The notes: a model not told the origin generated them from the letters alone. Numbered from the stretch's first letter, positions 26,681-36,569 are shown. The stretch is DNA of 39,743 nucleotides from Bradyrhizobium sacchari (GCF_002068095.1 NZ_LWIG01000038.1:1-39743); one strand, 5' to 3'. Made by a program: numbers and translations.

Positions 26681-28533
26681 GTTTTCGCCTGGCGCTTATT
26701 GCTGCGCGTGCGGCCAAAAGACACGCCGAGCTCGCGTTAGAGCCGGGCCGGGGCCGCGACTAGGCCTGCTTCAATCTGCCGCGCATGACGAAGGTTCGGC
26801 CGCGGTCTTCAGGGCCGGCTATGCGGCGAGCTTGCGTATATTGACGAGTCTGAACCGACCAATCGGTCACGATTCATTTGTCGTGACGATGGTAACGTCC
26901 GGCAAGCTTGCTTGCTTTTGGCCGCCGCTCGTCGGCGAGCACCTCGGCGCACGCCCCGCACCTTCGCATCGCGAGGCAACGCCGCCGCGAACATTAGCCA
27001 TCCTGCGCTACCGAGCTCCGCCGCGCGTTCGGGCCATGCCCCGTTCCGCCCTCCATCGTTGATCGGCACGAAGGCGGCGATGGGCGCGGCTGAAAAGGAG
27101 CTCATCCTTGGATGGCGACAAAGAATGATCTCTTGATGATCTGCTCTGGTCAGCCGTCTACGTGCTCAACCGCGCTGTAGACCGTGTCGGACGCGAGCTC
27201 ACATCAACGAGCGGGCCTGCAGAGGAGAAAAGAGCGGAGCGGCTCGGAAGTGCGACTATCGCCGAGCCAGAGTGCCTCATCGGCGAGGTACTTGTGCGCA
27301 CCGAGTGCGGTGATGCGCGGAACTCCTGCTTGCCGGCTCACGCTTTGCAGCCGCCGTAAACCACGGCATGGCTCACCGCCGCCATATCGCTAGGTGAGAC
27401 GCTTCGCCGCGAAGCGGCGTGCCGAGATGCTTGCAGCCCAGCGATCGCTCTCAAAGATGGATACATGCCACTCAACTGGACTCGGCTTGACGTGCTCCAA
27501 GCAAATCAGGACGACATGCTCTGACTCACTGCCGCTCGCCGAACGATGTCGAACTGATCCTTACTAAGCGGCCAACATCCAAGATCGCTCAATCGCCATC
27601 AATCGGACTCGATCGCAGGCTGCCAAGGCCGCTCCATTCGAGCGCAACGACGTGACAGCAGCTATTCCACGAGGGGGCAAACGTTCAGGCACCGGCATCC
27701 GGGAGGATCTCGCCGGCGCCATGGACAAGCTCCGTACCTCCATGTGGCGCTTTGGTCAGGATCGTACGTGACGGAGCGATTAGCCTCCACCTTGCTGCAG
27801 GAATCGCGCTCGCAGGCGGAATGCTTACGATAGGTCCAATTTGAACTCTCAAACTATCGAACCTGCTGTGAATCCTCCGTACTCCGCTGCTTACGTCGGC
27901 TTGTCGCCCCCACGGGAGTACGGGAGGAAAAATTCACGCGAGAAAATCCGCGGAGAGGGGTTGAAACGCCTGTAACGTCAAGTTGTACGATCTCCGACAT
28001 GGCCAAAACAGTCATCAACGTCCCAAATCTTCCAACGAGCGGCGGAGTGCAAATGTATCAAGTCGCAAGCAAACGCATTGGACGCCCGCTGCGAACGACG
28101 ATTCGCGTGTGCGATGCCTATCATCCTGGCGCGACGATCCCGGCTGCATCGCCTTCCTGACGTAAAGCTTGCCTGACTGGGACAGGCTCACATGTGAATC
28201 GTCGGCCGACTGGCGCTTCATGGCGCTAGAAGGCGAGGGCGCTCACGCCTGCATATGCGTGACGGTTGGATGAGAGCGTTTGTCGGCGCCAGTTGCGCCC
28301 GAGCGCTATTTGGGAGGTCTGAAACGCATCAACGGGGAGCTTTGTGAAAGAGCGCTCTCCATCGGCGATGTGAAGGTTGTGATCTGGCAGCCTTTTCGGA
28401 CCGCCGACGTAAAACGCGCCCGCGATCTATGGCGCTTCATTCGAAGCTGTTGATGAGGAAGGGGGCGTGCGCCACGGGGTTCCCTGGTCGGCGTACTCCA
28501 GGTCATCGACGAATACAACTTAGGAGGAATGGT
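26681..28533. other. Gene-poor stretch upstream of rtxA
   Basis: Frames are short and mostly unrecognised over 1.85 kb. A 53-codon frame at 27999-28160 begins MAKTVINVPNLPTSGG, slightly like the start of a RidA/YjgF protein, and then loses the resemblance. A lone TGT-N10-ACA at 27984-27999 has no -24/-12 partner. A possible gene relic at 28274-28533 abuts rtxA. No clear promoter for the rtx operon could be identified. Confidence 0.4.
28274..28533 (+). pseudogene. Unknown gene relic abutting rtxA
   Basis: One frame reads YLGGLKRINGELCERALSIG, then DVKVVIWQPFRTADV and KRARDLWRFIRSC, before two stops (TGATGA at 28451). The same frame resumes as LVGVLQVIDEYNLGGMV and ends in a TGA that overlaps the rtxA TTG start. 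Both parts look like coding sequence, so this may be a gene that once overlapped rtxA and was broken by small changes near 28450. I do not recognise the protein. Confidence 0.3.
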
Positions 28534-31011
28534 TTGACAAGACAGCGGTCTTTGCTGACGCCCGGCCCATTGTCGTTATCGTTGGCGGTCAGGAGCCAGA
28601 TGCAGCTTGATCTCGCGTCGCGCGATTGCGAGTTCAAAGAAGTGACCGCTTGCATGAGGCGGTTGATGCTCAGCTTGCTGGGAAGTGATGACGACTATTC
28701 GGTGGTGCCTATTCAGGGAGGTGGCTCCTTTGCAATGGAGGCCGCTCTCTCTTCCTTTGTGTCCCGAGCCCACAGGCCGCTCGTTTGCATAAACGGCATC
28801 TATGGCGAGCGCATTCTGCAAATCTTGCGACTGTGGGGTGTCGAAGCGCTGAAGCTTGTCAAGCGCGCGACCGATCCTTTGGATCCGCAAGAAATCGGCG
28901 ATTATCTGAGCCGAAATCCTGGCGTTACGCACCTGTGTTTCGTGCACTGTGAGACGACAACCGGAATCGTTAATCCGTTATACGAGATCGTGGAGGAGGC
29001 AAGGCGACGTGGCGTAAAGACCATCATCGATGGGATGAGTTCCTTTGGCGCCCTTAATATCGACCTGAGCCAGCGAGGACCTGACGTACTGGTCACATCG
29101 AGCAACAAGTGCATAGAAGGGCCGCCGGGAGTAGCGTTTGTAATTGCGTCTCGCGAGCTCCTGGAGAATGCGACTCAAGAACCAAGGTCGTTTGTGCTCG
29201 ATGTGAGAGATCAATGGCGCTCGCTCGAGCGCACGGGTGAGTGGCGGTCGACCCCTCCCACCCACATCGTTCAGGCAACGACCATGGCCTTAAAGATTCT
29301 GCACGAGGAGGGCATCGACGCTAGACGCTTCAGGTACGAGAAGGTTAGAGACGATCTCATCAAAGAGCTCGAAGGGATCGTGTCTCCGCTGCTGTCTCCC
29401 GAGCTGCAGTCGCCGGTCTGCGTTGCGTTCAGTGCGCCGCCCGGAATGGTGGACCAGCCAGGATTTGATGGGCTGTATCGCCACTTGGCAGCCCACAATC
29501 TTTACGTCTACTCGAAGCTGCATCTTGCGACGCGAAGCTTTCGCGTCGGTTGCATTGGGGAAATCCAATCCAGCTGGATTGAGCAGTTGGGATGCGCTTT
29601 TCGTTCATATTTCCGGTCCGGTCAGGCTCGGTCAGCGACGCCGACGTCGCGCCAAGAGGCATTTGGGGCGCGCGTAAAGTCGCCGGCTCAAGCAGCTGAG
29701 GACCGGCAGCTGCCGTTTTCCGCCGAGACTGCTGTTCTGCATGCGGGCTATCGACGCGACCCTGTGACGAAAGCCGTCGCAGTGCCGATTTACCAGAATA
29801 CAGCGTATGAACTCGATGGCGATCTAAACCACATTGCTGACGTGTACAACGTCAAGGCCGATGGGTTTACCTACACGAGGATTATCAATCCGACGACCCG
29901 CGCGCTAGAGAAGCGCTATGCCGCCGTCGATATGGGCAGTGACTCGCTCGCCGTTGCGTCAGGTCAAGCGGCGACCTTCCTCGCTATCATCAATCTCTCA
30001 AGTGGCGAGGTAGGGGACAATATCGTTGCCTCGCCGTATCTATATGGCAATACCTGGAACCTGCTCCACAACACATTAAAGCGTTTGGGAATCACCGTGA
30101 GGACAGCAGATCCTCGAAGGCCCGAGACGTTCGAACGTGCCATTGATGACCGCACGATATGCCTGTTCGGAGAGGTGATTTCGAATCCCTGTCTGGTTCC
30201 ACTCCCCGTCGCACAGCTGGCGGAGATCGGCCGAAAGTACGGCGTGCCTCTGGTCGTGGACAATACGACCACGCCACTGGTATGCCGGCCGTCAGACCTG
30301 GGCGCCGCGGTTACGACGTACTCTGCAACCAAATATATATCCGGCCATGGCACGACCCTCGGCGGACTAATCGTTGACAGCGGAAAATTTAGCTATCGGG
30401 GAGCCTCTCGCTTTCCGGTGTTCAACCGTCCCGACGAAGCGCATGGCGGAATTGTCTGGCACAGCGCTGTGCGCGATGTCGATGATCTAGGAAAAAGCGA
30501 GTTTCTCCTCAAGGCTCGCATGACCTGGTTGCGCGATACCGGCGCGGCCATCTCCCCGTTCGCGAGCTTTCAACTGATCCAGGGGCTTGAAACGCTGCCC
30601 CTTCGCATGAAGCAGCACTGCACGAACGCCAGGATCGTGGCCGACGTACTCAAGCAGCATCCTAAAGTGCGACGGGTTTTCTACCCGGGTCTCTTTGAAG
30701 GCGTCGATCGGGAAACCGTCGAACAGACACTCAATACCGCATACGGACACGGGGCGATGGTCATGTTCGAAGTGGAGGACGAACAGGCTGGGCGAAAGTT
30801 CATCCAGAACGTCGACTTGATGTATCACGTTTCGAATGTAGGGGATGCCCGCACGCTCGTAACTCATCCCGTGTCGACGACACACACCACGGTCCCGCGG
30901 GAAAAGCGCGAAGCCGCCGGCATATTTGGCGGGTCGATCCGGCTTTGCGTCGGCATCGAAGATGTTAACGACATCCTGCGCGATCTGGACAAAGCGCTCT
31001 CCGCAATCTGA
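28534..31011 (+). CDS. rtxA: RtxA, bifunctional rhizobitoxine synthesis enzyme (dihydrorhizobitoxine synthase)
   Basis: RtxA joins two PLP enzymes in one 825-residue chain. The N-terminal half (to about residue 365) is a class V aminotransferase with the PLP lysine at residue 192 (SSNKCIEGPPG). It is thought to make serinol from dihydroxyacetone phosphate. The C-terminal half (from about 396, FSAETAVLHAGY) is O-acetylhomoserine-sulfhydrylase-like with the PLP lysine at 600 (YSATKYISGHGTTLGG). It joins serinol to a homoserine ester to form dihydrorhizobitoxine. These roles come from published B. elkanii work. I chose the TTG at 28534 because AGGAGG lies 6 bases upstream and the protein then starts TRQRSLLTPGPLS, as class V enzymes do; the ATG at 28429 would add unrelated residues. 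It heads the rtx operon, with rtxC 31 bases downstream. Confidence 0.93.
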   Translation: MTRQRSLLTPGPLSLSLAVRSQMQLDLASRDCEFKEVTACMRRLMLSLLGSDDDYSVVPIQGGGSFAMEAALSSFVSRAHRPLVCINGIYGERILQILRLWGVEALKLVKRATDPLDPQEIGDYLSRNPGVTHLCFVHCETTTGIVNPLYEIVEEARRRGVKTIIDGMSSFGALNIDLSQRGPDVLVTSSNKCIEGPPGVAFVIASRELLENATQEPRSFVLDVRDQWRSLERTGEWRSTPPTHIVQATTMALKILHEEGIDARRFRYEKVRDDLIKELEGIVSPLLSPELQSPVCVAFSAPPGMVDQPGFDGLYRHLAAHNLYVYSKLHLATRSFRVGCIGEIQSSWIEQLGCAFRSYFRSGQARSATPTSRQEAFGARVKSPAQAAEDRQLPFSAETAVLHAGYRRDPVTKAVAVPIYQNTAYELDGDLNHIADVYNVKADGFTYTRIINPTTRALEKRYAAVDMGSDSLAVASGQAATFLAIINLSSGEVGDNIVASPYLYGNTWNLLHNTLKRLGITVRTADPRRPETFERAIDDRTICLFGEVISNPCLVPLPVAQLAEIGRKYGVPLVVDNTTTPLVCRPSDLGAAVTTYSATKYISGHGTTLGGLIVDSGKFSYRGASRFPVFNRPDEAHGGIVWHSAVRDVDDLGKSEFLLKARMTWLRDTGAAISPFASFQLIQGLETLPLRMKQHCTNARIVADVLKQHPKVRRVFYPGLFEGVDRETVEQTLNTAYGHGAMVMFEVEDEQAGRKFIQNVDLMYHVSNVGDARTLVTHPVSTTHTTVPREKREAAGIFGGSIRLCVGIEDVNDILRDLDKALSAI

Positions 31012-31042
31012 CAAACCGCAAGGCGATCAAAAAGAGGTTCTC

Positions 31043-32101
31043 ATGAATCAGGCTGACGCTTGGAAACTGAGGTCAACACGCTATGAGAGCGTTCAATTCA
31101 GTCGCGAGATCAACAAGCAGCTCTCGGAGCTAAGGCCCGATAACATCACGGGAGCCGCCTACATTGCTAAAGATTACGCTATCATCACAGCATGCACCCT
31201 TGCGACATTGTCGGTCACATGGTGGTTCTACCCGCTGGCCGTTCTTCTGATTGGTGCCTACCAGCGCGGATTGACAACCGTCGCTCACGATGCGGCTCAC
31301 CGCACGCTGGCGAAGAACACGACTTGGAACTATGTCCTCGGCATTCTCTTCGCTTCCTATCCCTTGTTCCAGCGCCACTGGGCGTATCGCATCTCACATG
31401 TCTACTTGCATCATCCCTATCTCGGCGACCCGGACAAGGATCCTGACCTGAAGTTCTTCCTGGCCACCGGCGTTTATGACGTGCAGCCTCCTGGGCGGTA
31501 CGCTTTCAACATCATCTGGAAGCCGATCTTCGGTGGCGCGACAGTGGCGTATCTGAAGTATCTCTGGACTAATCGGTTTTCGATCGAAGATGCCGGAGAC
31601 CAGAGCCGCACAGGCATCCTTATCGACAGATATGGCTTCTATCTCTTCTGGATCAGCATCCTGGCCGGGTCATATGCCCTTGGCCTGCTCCATATCGTCG
31701 TCCTGTTCTGGATCGTGCCCTATCTCACCACGTTTCAGGTCCTCGGCTGGTTTATCGAACTCGCTGAACACTCACCCATGTGTGAAACGGAGACGCAGAA
31801 CGTCTATCTCACCAGGAATCGGAAAGGAAGCTTCCTCGAGCGGGTCATCCTCGGACAGAATCTGGATGAGTACCACCTTGAGCATCACCTTTCGCCGGGT
31901 ATCCCGTTTTGGCTGTTGCGCAAAGCTCAGATAATCCGAATGCAGGATCCGAACTATGCGCAGGTCGCTGCCACCTGGGGCGGGCTCTTTGTCAAGGGAC
32001 CCCAAGGTCAACCTAGCGTCATAACTCAGCTGAAAGAGCGAAATCGACGGTTGTACGAGCAGTCCGTTGCCGCCGTTCGCACGCGAGGCCAGGTGGCATG
32101 A
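31043..32101 (+). CDS. rtxC: RtxC, dihydrorhizobitoxine desaturase
   Basis: RtxC introduces the trans double bond that turns dihydrorhizobitoxine into rhizobitoxine. The 352-residue membrane protein has the three histidine boxes of the fatty-acid desaturase family, which bind a di-iron centre: HDAAH at residues 82-86, HVYLHH at 119-124 and HLEHH at 278-282. Hydrophobic segments near residues 44-72 and in the centre (FYLFWISILAGSYALGLLHI) place it in the inner membrane. The ATG at 31043 has GAGG 5 bases upstream. It follows rtxA by 31 bases and its stop overlaps the next start (ATGA). The oxygen need of such desaturases fits production by microaerobic rhizobia only in a broad sense. Confidence 0.93.
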   Translation: MNQADAWKLRSTRYESVQFSREINKQLSELRPDNITGAAYIAKDYAIITACTLATLSVTWWFYPLAVLLIGAYQRGLTTVAHDAAHRTLAKNTTWNYVLGILFASYPLFQRHWAYRISHVYLHHPYLGDPDKDPDLKFFLATGVYDVQPPGRYAFNIIWKPIFGGATVAYLKYLWTNRFSIEDAGDQSRTGILIDRYGFYLFWISILAGSYALGLLHIVVLFWIVPYLTTFQVLGWFIELAEHSPMCETETQNVYLTRNRKGSFLERVILGQNLDEYHLEHHLSPGIPFWLLRKAQIIRMQDPNYAQVAATWGGLFVKGPQGQPSVITQLKERNRRLYEQSVAAVRTRGQVA

Positions 32102-32913
32102 CCTTGCAACAGTCCGTGCCTGCTCGAGCCGTGGTCGGCGTCACTTCGAACCGTCTTTTGGTCGATGGTGTGCATCGTGACTGGTTGCGGCGTAAGTACG
32201 TGCAGGCACTCCAGCGTCATGCGGGAGTGGCTTGCGTCATTTTGCCGACCGTCGACGCGGAGGATGCTAGGGAGGAGGTCGCTCCGGCCATCATGGGCCG
32301 GCTCGACGGCCTCGTGTTGACAGGTGATGAATCGAACATCGACCCCGCCGTTCTGATAGCGCCTGCGTCCTTGACGGGGCCCGATCGGCAGGATGTTGAG
32401 GCTGCGATCCTTGACCGTCCACGGGACAGGCTCTCTGCCGTGGCCATAGAGAGCGCCATCGCGCTCGGAATGCCTATTCTAGGCATCTGCCGCGGGCTTC
32501 AGGAACTCAACGTCTATTTCGGGGGCACACTCCGCCCATCGCTTGCGGAGTGGAGCCACGAAAGTGGCGCCATGCATGCCGAGAAGCCAGATCGTCCCAG
32601 AGACCGTCAGTACGATGCCGCGCACAGCGTCAGGATATCTTCCGATGGCGCGCTCTTCCCAATCGCGGGGACGGTCGAGGCGCAAGTCAACTCGCTGCAC
32701 AATCAAGGCATCGAGGCGCTTGCCTCGGCGCTGAGGCGGGAGGCCTGGGCGCCTGACGGTTTGGTCGAGGCGGCTTCGGTAGTTGGCGCCCCGACGCTGC
32801 AAATCGGTGTGCAATGGCACCCTGAATGGCATGTCTCAACCGATCCCCTCAGCAAGCAGCTGTTCAAGGCATTTGGAGAGGCGTGTGTTCGGTACTGCCG
32901 AACAAAGAAGTAG
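32098..32913 (+). CDS. rtxD: Class I glutamine amidotransferase / gamma-glutamyl hydrolase (PuuD-like), rtx operon
   Basis: This 271-residue protein belongs to the C26 peptidase group that includes PuuD, which cuts gamma-glutamyl-GABA. The nucleophile Cys131 lies in GICRGLQELN, and His241 and Glu243 lie in VQWHPEWH, so the catalytic triad is complete. There is no synthetase domain, which favours a free-standing hydrolase. The ATG overlaps the rtxC stop by four bases. With the glutamine-synthetase-like last gene it suggests a gamma-glutamyl tag that is added and later removed. The rtxD name is assigned by gene order, following the published rtxACDEFG set. Confidence 0.85.
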   Translation: MTLQQSVPARAVVGVTSNRLLVDGVHRDWLRRKYVQALQRHAGVACVILPTVDAEDAREEVAPAIMGRLDGLVLTGDESNIDPAVLIAPASLTGPDRQDVEAAILDRPRDRLSAVAIESAIALGMPILGICRGLQELNVYFGGTLRPSLAEWSHESGAMHAEKPDRPRDRQYDAAHSVRISSDGALFPIAGTVEAQVNSLHNQGIEALASALRREAWAPDGLVEAASVVGAPTLQIGVQWHPEWHVSTDPLSKQLFKAFGEACVRYCRTKK

Positions 32914-32925
32914 TAGAGGCTGACT

Positions 32926-33948
32926 GTGACAATTCAAACGAAACGTGGTCCGTGCAACTCAAAAGAGGGCTCCCTCGAAGCCGGTGCACGCGCCTGGTCC
33001 TGCGGAGGCCGTGCGCCGCCGCGCGGGCACAGGAACTGCGGGCTATTGACGAACCACTTCGCTCTAGGAGTATTGTTTGTGGCGCTTTATGTCGTCGTGA
33101 GCGCGGCCGGCGACGTTTATGCTGCATCATATCTTCAGCAAGCGGATGTGTTCGTCGCGCTCCTGCTGTCCTTCGCCGTGGTCTGTCTGACGTTCAATCT
33201 CCTGGCTCGTCACGACAGAGGCGAGGCAAGAGTTGGAAAATGGTCGCTCCTCGTCTTCGTCGCGCTCAACGTGGTGACAGCGATCAGCTGGATCGGCTTA
33301 TTTGTCGGCTTGAAATACGTTGAGCCTGCGATCGTCGTCGCGTTCATAGGGGCGTTGGGACCCACCGCAACTGTGTGGTTAAACGCACTGATCAGGCGCC
33401 AGGGTGCCCCTCCAGCATCCGATATTGTCGTAAGCGTTACGATCGCGACGATCGGGAGTTACATGATCTGGATCTCGGCCAGCGGCAACGCGGGCGTGGC
33501 GTGGGGAGCTCGCTCGTCCTTTGGCATCGTTTTGGCCATCGTGGCCGGCCTGTCACTGTCCCTCACGAATATACTTGTCAAACTCCTGTTCGACCGTGGG
33601 TTTTCCGGCCGGCAAGTGCTGGCGCATCGCTTCTATGGAACCATTCTCTTGCTGCTGGGACTGGTCGACCATTCATCTATCGTGCCTGAGATCTCGCGGC
33701 ATTGGTTTGCGATCGCAGCGATTTGTCTTTCGACAATGATTGTTCCTTTGCTCTTGATCCAGCAGGGCATCCGCCTCGTAGAGCCCTTCACCGTCAACAT
33801 GGTCCTGTCCACCGCTCCCATCATCACCTTCCTGTTCCAGTACTTCGATTCTCGCATCGTGCCTTCGTCGCATACGCTCGTTGGGAATCTTCTCATTACG
33901 GTTGTCGCTCTCGTCAACATTTGCTTGCAGTATCGGAGATCCGCATGA
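32926..33948 (+). CDS. rtxE: EamA/DMT-type membrane transporter, rtx operon
   Basis: This 340-residue protein has about ten membrane segments (for example FALGVLFVALYVVVSAAGDV and IVVAFIGALGPTATVWLNAL), arranged as in drug/metabolite transporters. It is the natural candidate for rhizobitoxine or intermediate export through the inner membrane. The GTG at 32926 has AGAGG 6 bases upstream and starts 13 bases after the previous stop. The first 40 residues are polar and unusual for the family. A TTG at 33046 would give a compact transporter start, so the N-terminus is uncertain. Its end overlaps the next gene by ATGA. The rtxE name is by gene order. Confidence 0.83.
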   Translation: MTIQTKRGPCNSKEGSLEAGARAWSCGGRAPPRGHRNCGLLTNHFALGVLFVALYVVVSAAGDVYAASYLQQADVFVALLLSFAVVCLTFNLLARHDRGEARVGKWSLLVFVALNVVTAISWIGLFVGLKYVEPAIVVAFIGALGPTATVWLNALIRRQGAPPASDIVVSVTIATIGSYMIWISASGNAGVAWGARSSFGIVLAIVAGLSLSLTNILVKLLFDRGFSGRQVLAHRFYGTILLLLGLVDHSSIVPEISRHWFAIAAICLSTMIVPLLLIQQGIRLVEPFTVNMVLSTAPIITFLFQYFDSRIVPSSHTLVGNLLITVVALVNICLQYRRSA

Positions 33949-35225
33949 AAGAACGAAACTGTGTAATCGTAGACGCATACTCTACTGGCCGATACCTACC
34001 GGGCGAATTCAAGCGTTATGGAATTGGAACCGTGCATGTGATGTCGGCCGCACAGATTCCATCCATATTCCAAGCGCATTTCAATGCGGATCTTTACGAT
34101 GAAGTCATTCGTCCCCCCGAGAGCATGGGGTATGAGGACATCGTCGAGTACCATCTTCATGCTCTCCATGGCAGAGAATTGGAGTTCGTTCTCGCGGGCT
34201 GTGAAACCGGAGTTGAGCTTGCCGATTCTTTATCGGAGCGGCTGGGCTTGCCTTCAAATGGGACCGCGCTATCGGCTGCTCGGCGTGACAAGGCGCGATT
34301 GTCTTGCGCGCTCGCCTCTGCTGGCGTGCGATCGATCAGACAAGTCGTGTCCGATAATGCTGTAGAGATCGCAAACTGGAAGCGTGAAGCGAAGTTCGAT
34401 GAGATCGTGATCAAGCCTCTGAACAGTACGGGCACCGAGGATGTCTTCTTTTGCTCGACGGATGCTGATATTCAGCGGGCTCTAGGCGTAATTGTCGGGA
34501 AGACGAACCGTGTCGGAGCGTTGAATCGGTTTGCCCTCGGGCAGGAAAAAATAAAAGGCCAGCAATACACCGTAAATGCCGTCTCGATCGACGCGAAAGC
34601 CTTCATTACGGAGGCCTGGACTTATGACACCATTCGCGTCGAGGGGGCATCATCGGTCTGCTCACTTGAAAGATTGTTGGAGGGTAGCGAACCAATCGTT
34701 CAGGAGCTGTCCGAGTACCTGGAGCGTGCGTTGCAGGCGCTTCAGATCGTCAACGGACCGGCTCACGCTGAGATCATTATCGATCATCGCGGGCCGGTTC
34801 TGGTCGACTTCGGCGCGAGGCTTCAAGGGACTATGTCGGCAAAAGCACGAACCATGGCGTTGGGGCATAACCATATGACGCTGACGGCCTGGCGTTACGC
34901 AGATGTCACGACCTTTCGTGAGTACATGAGGCTGCGCGGCCCCTACAAGCGGAAGGCTCACGCACTATGCGTCTCGCTGATCTCCGATAGGGGCGGTGTC
35001 GTTGCCGGTTACCCCGGACTCGAAGCAATACGGAAGCTCCCGAGCTTCGCGGATGCCATTGCATTCGTCCCGATTGGTGAAGAGCTAGTTCCGACCATCG
35101 ACTTGGCATCGACGCCCGGCATCGTTTATCTCGTGAATAGCGACATGACTCAACTTAATGATGACTATCGCAAGCTGCGAGCAATGCGGATGGACCAAGT
35201 TTTCGAGTTAGTGAACGCGAGATAG
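33945..35225 (+). CDS. rtxF: ATP-grasp carboxylate-amine ligase, rtx operon
   Basis: This 426-residue protein has the ATP-grasp layout. There is an N-terminal pre-ATP domain, an ATP-binding lysine segment EIVIKPLNSTGTEDVFF, the central EKIKGQQYTVNAVSI strand, and the metal-binding end HAEIIIDHRGPVLVDFGARL near residue 270. The family joins a carboxylate to an amine through an acyl-phosphate, often making dipeptides. The substrate is unknown; coupling an amino acid to rhizobitoxine or a precursor would fit. The ATG overlaps the transporter stop (ATGA), with GGAG upstream. The rtxF name is by gene order. Confidence 0.85.
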   Translation: MKERNCVIVDAYSTGRYLPGEFKRYGIGTVHVMSAAQIPSIFQAHFNADLYDEVIRPPESMGYEDIVEYHLHALHGRELEFVLAGCETGVELADSLSERLGLPSNGTALSAARRDKARLSCALASAGVRSIRQVVSDNAVEIANWKREAKFDEIVIKPLNSTGTEDVFFCSTDADIQRALGVIVGKTNRVGALNRFALGQEKIKGQQYTVNAVSIDAKAFITEAWTYDTIRVEGASSVCSLERLLEGSEPIVQELSEYLERALQALQIVNGPAHAEIIIDHRGPVLVDFGARLQGTMSAKARTMALGHNHMTLTAWRYADVTTFREYMRLRGPYKRKAHALCVSLISDRGGVVAGYPGLEAIRKLPSFADAIAFVPIGEELVPTIDLASTPGIVYLVNSDMTQLNDDYRKLRAMRMDQVFELVNAR

Positions 35226-35231
35226 CGACTA

Positions 35232-36569
35232 ATGCCTACTGATGCAATGTTGACCGGAGCGGAGCCAGCTCGCGCGTCGATGATCGGCGTAAGCGATTTC
35301 GACGGTGTGCTGCGAGGCAAACACGTCTTAGGTGAAGATCTGTCTGATCGAGATAAGGTCATCAAGTTCTCTGAAGCGGTGCTCGCGTGGGATTGTTCGG
35401 ATCGGATCGTTCCGATCAGTTTCACGCTGAATCCGCTATCAGCATTCGGGGATGCCGATTTGCGTATTCTGTCAGCTACCGGTCGTTCGGTGTCTCATGT
35501 CGGGAATCGATGTCTCTACCTCGCCGAGTTCACCGGCGCACATGAGAACATCTGTCCGCGGGGTATTCTGCGTAGGGTCCTAAGAAGGGCTGCTAACCAC
35601 GGATACAGATGCGCTGTCGGGTTCGAGTTTGAATTTATGTTGTTCAAGGAGAATGCCGACACAATCGAGCAAAAGCAGTTCCGCGAGTGGGCTACCTTAA
35701 CACGGGGCCCCTTCGGCTACTCGATTGTACGCTCTGTCGCTCAACATGAGCTGTTCGATGAAATCTTGTCGCTTTGTGAGAAAGCTAGAATACCTCTCAG
35801 CGGACTACACTTCGAAACGGGACCGGGTGTCGTCGAAGCGTCTCTTCGTCATTGTGATGCGCTGGAAGCTGCCGACCGAGCAACCATTTTCAAGTCGATG
35901 ATAAAAGCATGGGCGCAAAGGCGAGGCATGATGGCTACATTCATGGCCAAGGTTTCCGAGAATTGGCCCGGCCAGTCCGGCCATATTCACATCTCGATGT
36001 CCTCGGATGGTCAGAATGCGTTTTACGACAGCAACGCGCTCGGCAACTTCTCAAAGCTTATGAGGCAATTCATCGCCGGACAACTAAAATACATGAATGA
36101 GTTCTGTGTGCTCGCCGCGCCGAACTTCAATAGCTACAAAAGACTGGTGCCTGGCTGCTGGGCGCCAGTCTGTCCAAGCTGGGGAGTTGACAACCGCTCG
36201 TGCGCGGTTCGCGCCATTCCGGGAGAGCCATCTGTCCATCGTCTGGAATATAGGCTGGCTGGCGCAGACGTGAACCCATATCTCGCGCTCGCATGTGCCA
36301 TTGGTTCGGGAATATTGGGAATCGAGACAGGTGTGGCACTCCCCGCTTCGATCGCCGGTGATGCAAGCGTAGAAATGTGCCTTCCGTCCGCGAGACTGCC
36401 TCAAAGCCTATCAGAGGCAACATCTCTTTTTGCACAGTCTGCAGCGGCCAACGATGTCTTTGGAGAAAGGTTTGTTGAAGCGTTTTCTTGCTCACGCCGT
36501 TGGGAGTGGGAAGCTGTTCAGCATCGAGTGACCGACTTTGAACGTCTGAGATACTTCGAGATCATTTAG
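35232..36569 (+). CDS. rtxG: Glutamine-synthetase-like (gamma-glutamyl-amine ligase type), rtx operon
   Basis: This 445-residue protein has the glutamine synthetase catalytic barrel. It shows the metal ligands in GFEFEFMLF, GLHFETGPGVVEASL with another ligand, the histidine in GQSGHIHISM, and the substrate arginine loop NSYKRLVPG with EYRLAGADVNPYLALA. Sequences of this type often act as gamma-glutamyl-amine ligases such as PuuA, not on ammonia. Serinol or the toxin amine is a plausible acceptor; this is inference. The start ATG lies 6 bases after the ATP-grasp stop. It is the last gene of the rtx operon, and no strong terminator follows. The rtxG name is by gene order. Confidence 0.85.
   Translation: MPTDAMLTGAEPARASMIGVSDFDGVLRGKHVLGEDLSDRDKVIKFSEAVLAWDCSDRIVPISFTLNPLSAFGDADLRILSATGRSVSHVGNRCLYLAEFTGAHENICPRGILRRVLRRAANHGYRCAVGFEFEFMLFKENADTIEQKQFREWATLTRGPFGYSIVRSVAQHELFDEILSLCEKARIPLSGLHFETGPGVVEASLRHCDALEAADRATIFKSMIKAWAQRRGMMATFMAKVSENWPGQSGHIHISMSSDGQNAFYDSNALGNFSKLMRQFIAGQLKYMNEFCVLAAPNFNSYKRLVPGCWAPVCPSWGVDNRSCAVRAIPGEPSVHRLEYRLAGADVNPYLALACAIGSGILGIETGVALPASIAGDASVEMCLPSARLPQSLSEATSLFAQSAAANDVFGERFVEAFSCSRRWEWEAVQHRVTDFERLRYFEII

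Noticed and set aside
27984..27999. Exact TGT-N10-ACA site upstream of rtxA
   Set aside because: About ten such sites are expected by chance in 40 kb, and no -24/-12 promoter lies between it and rtxA.
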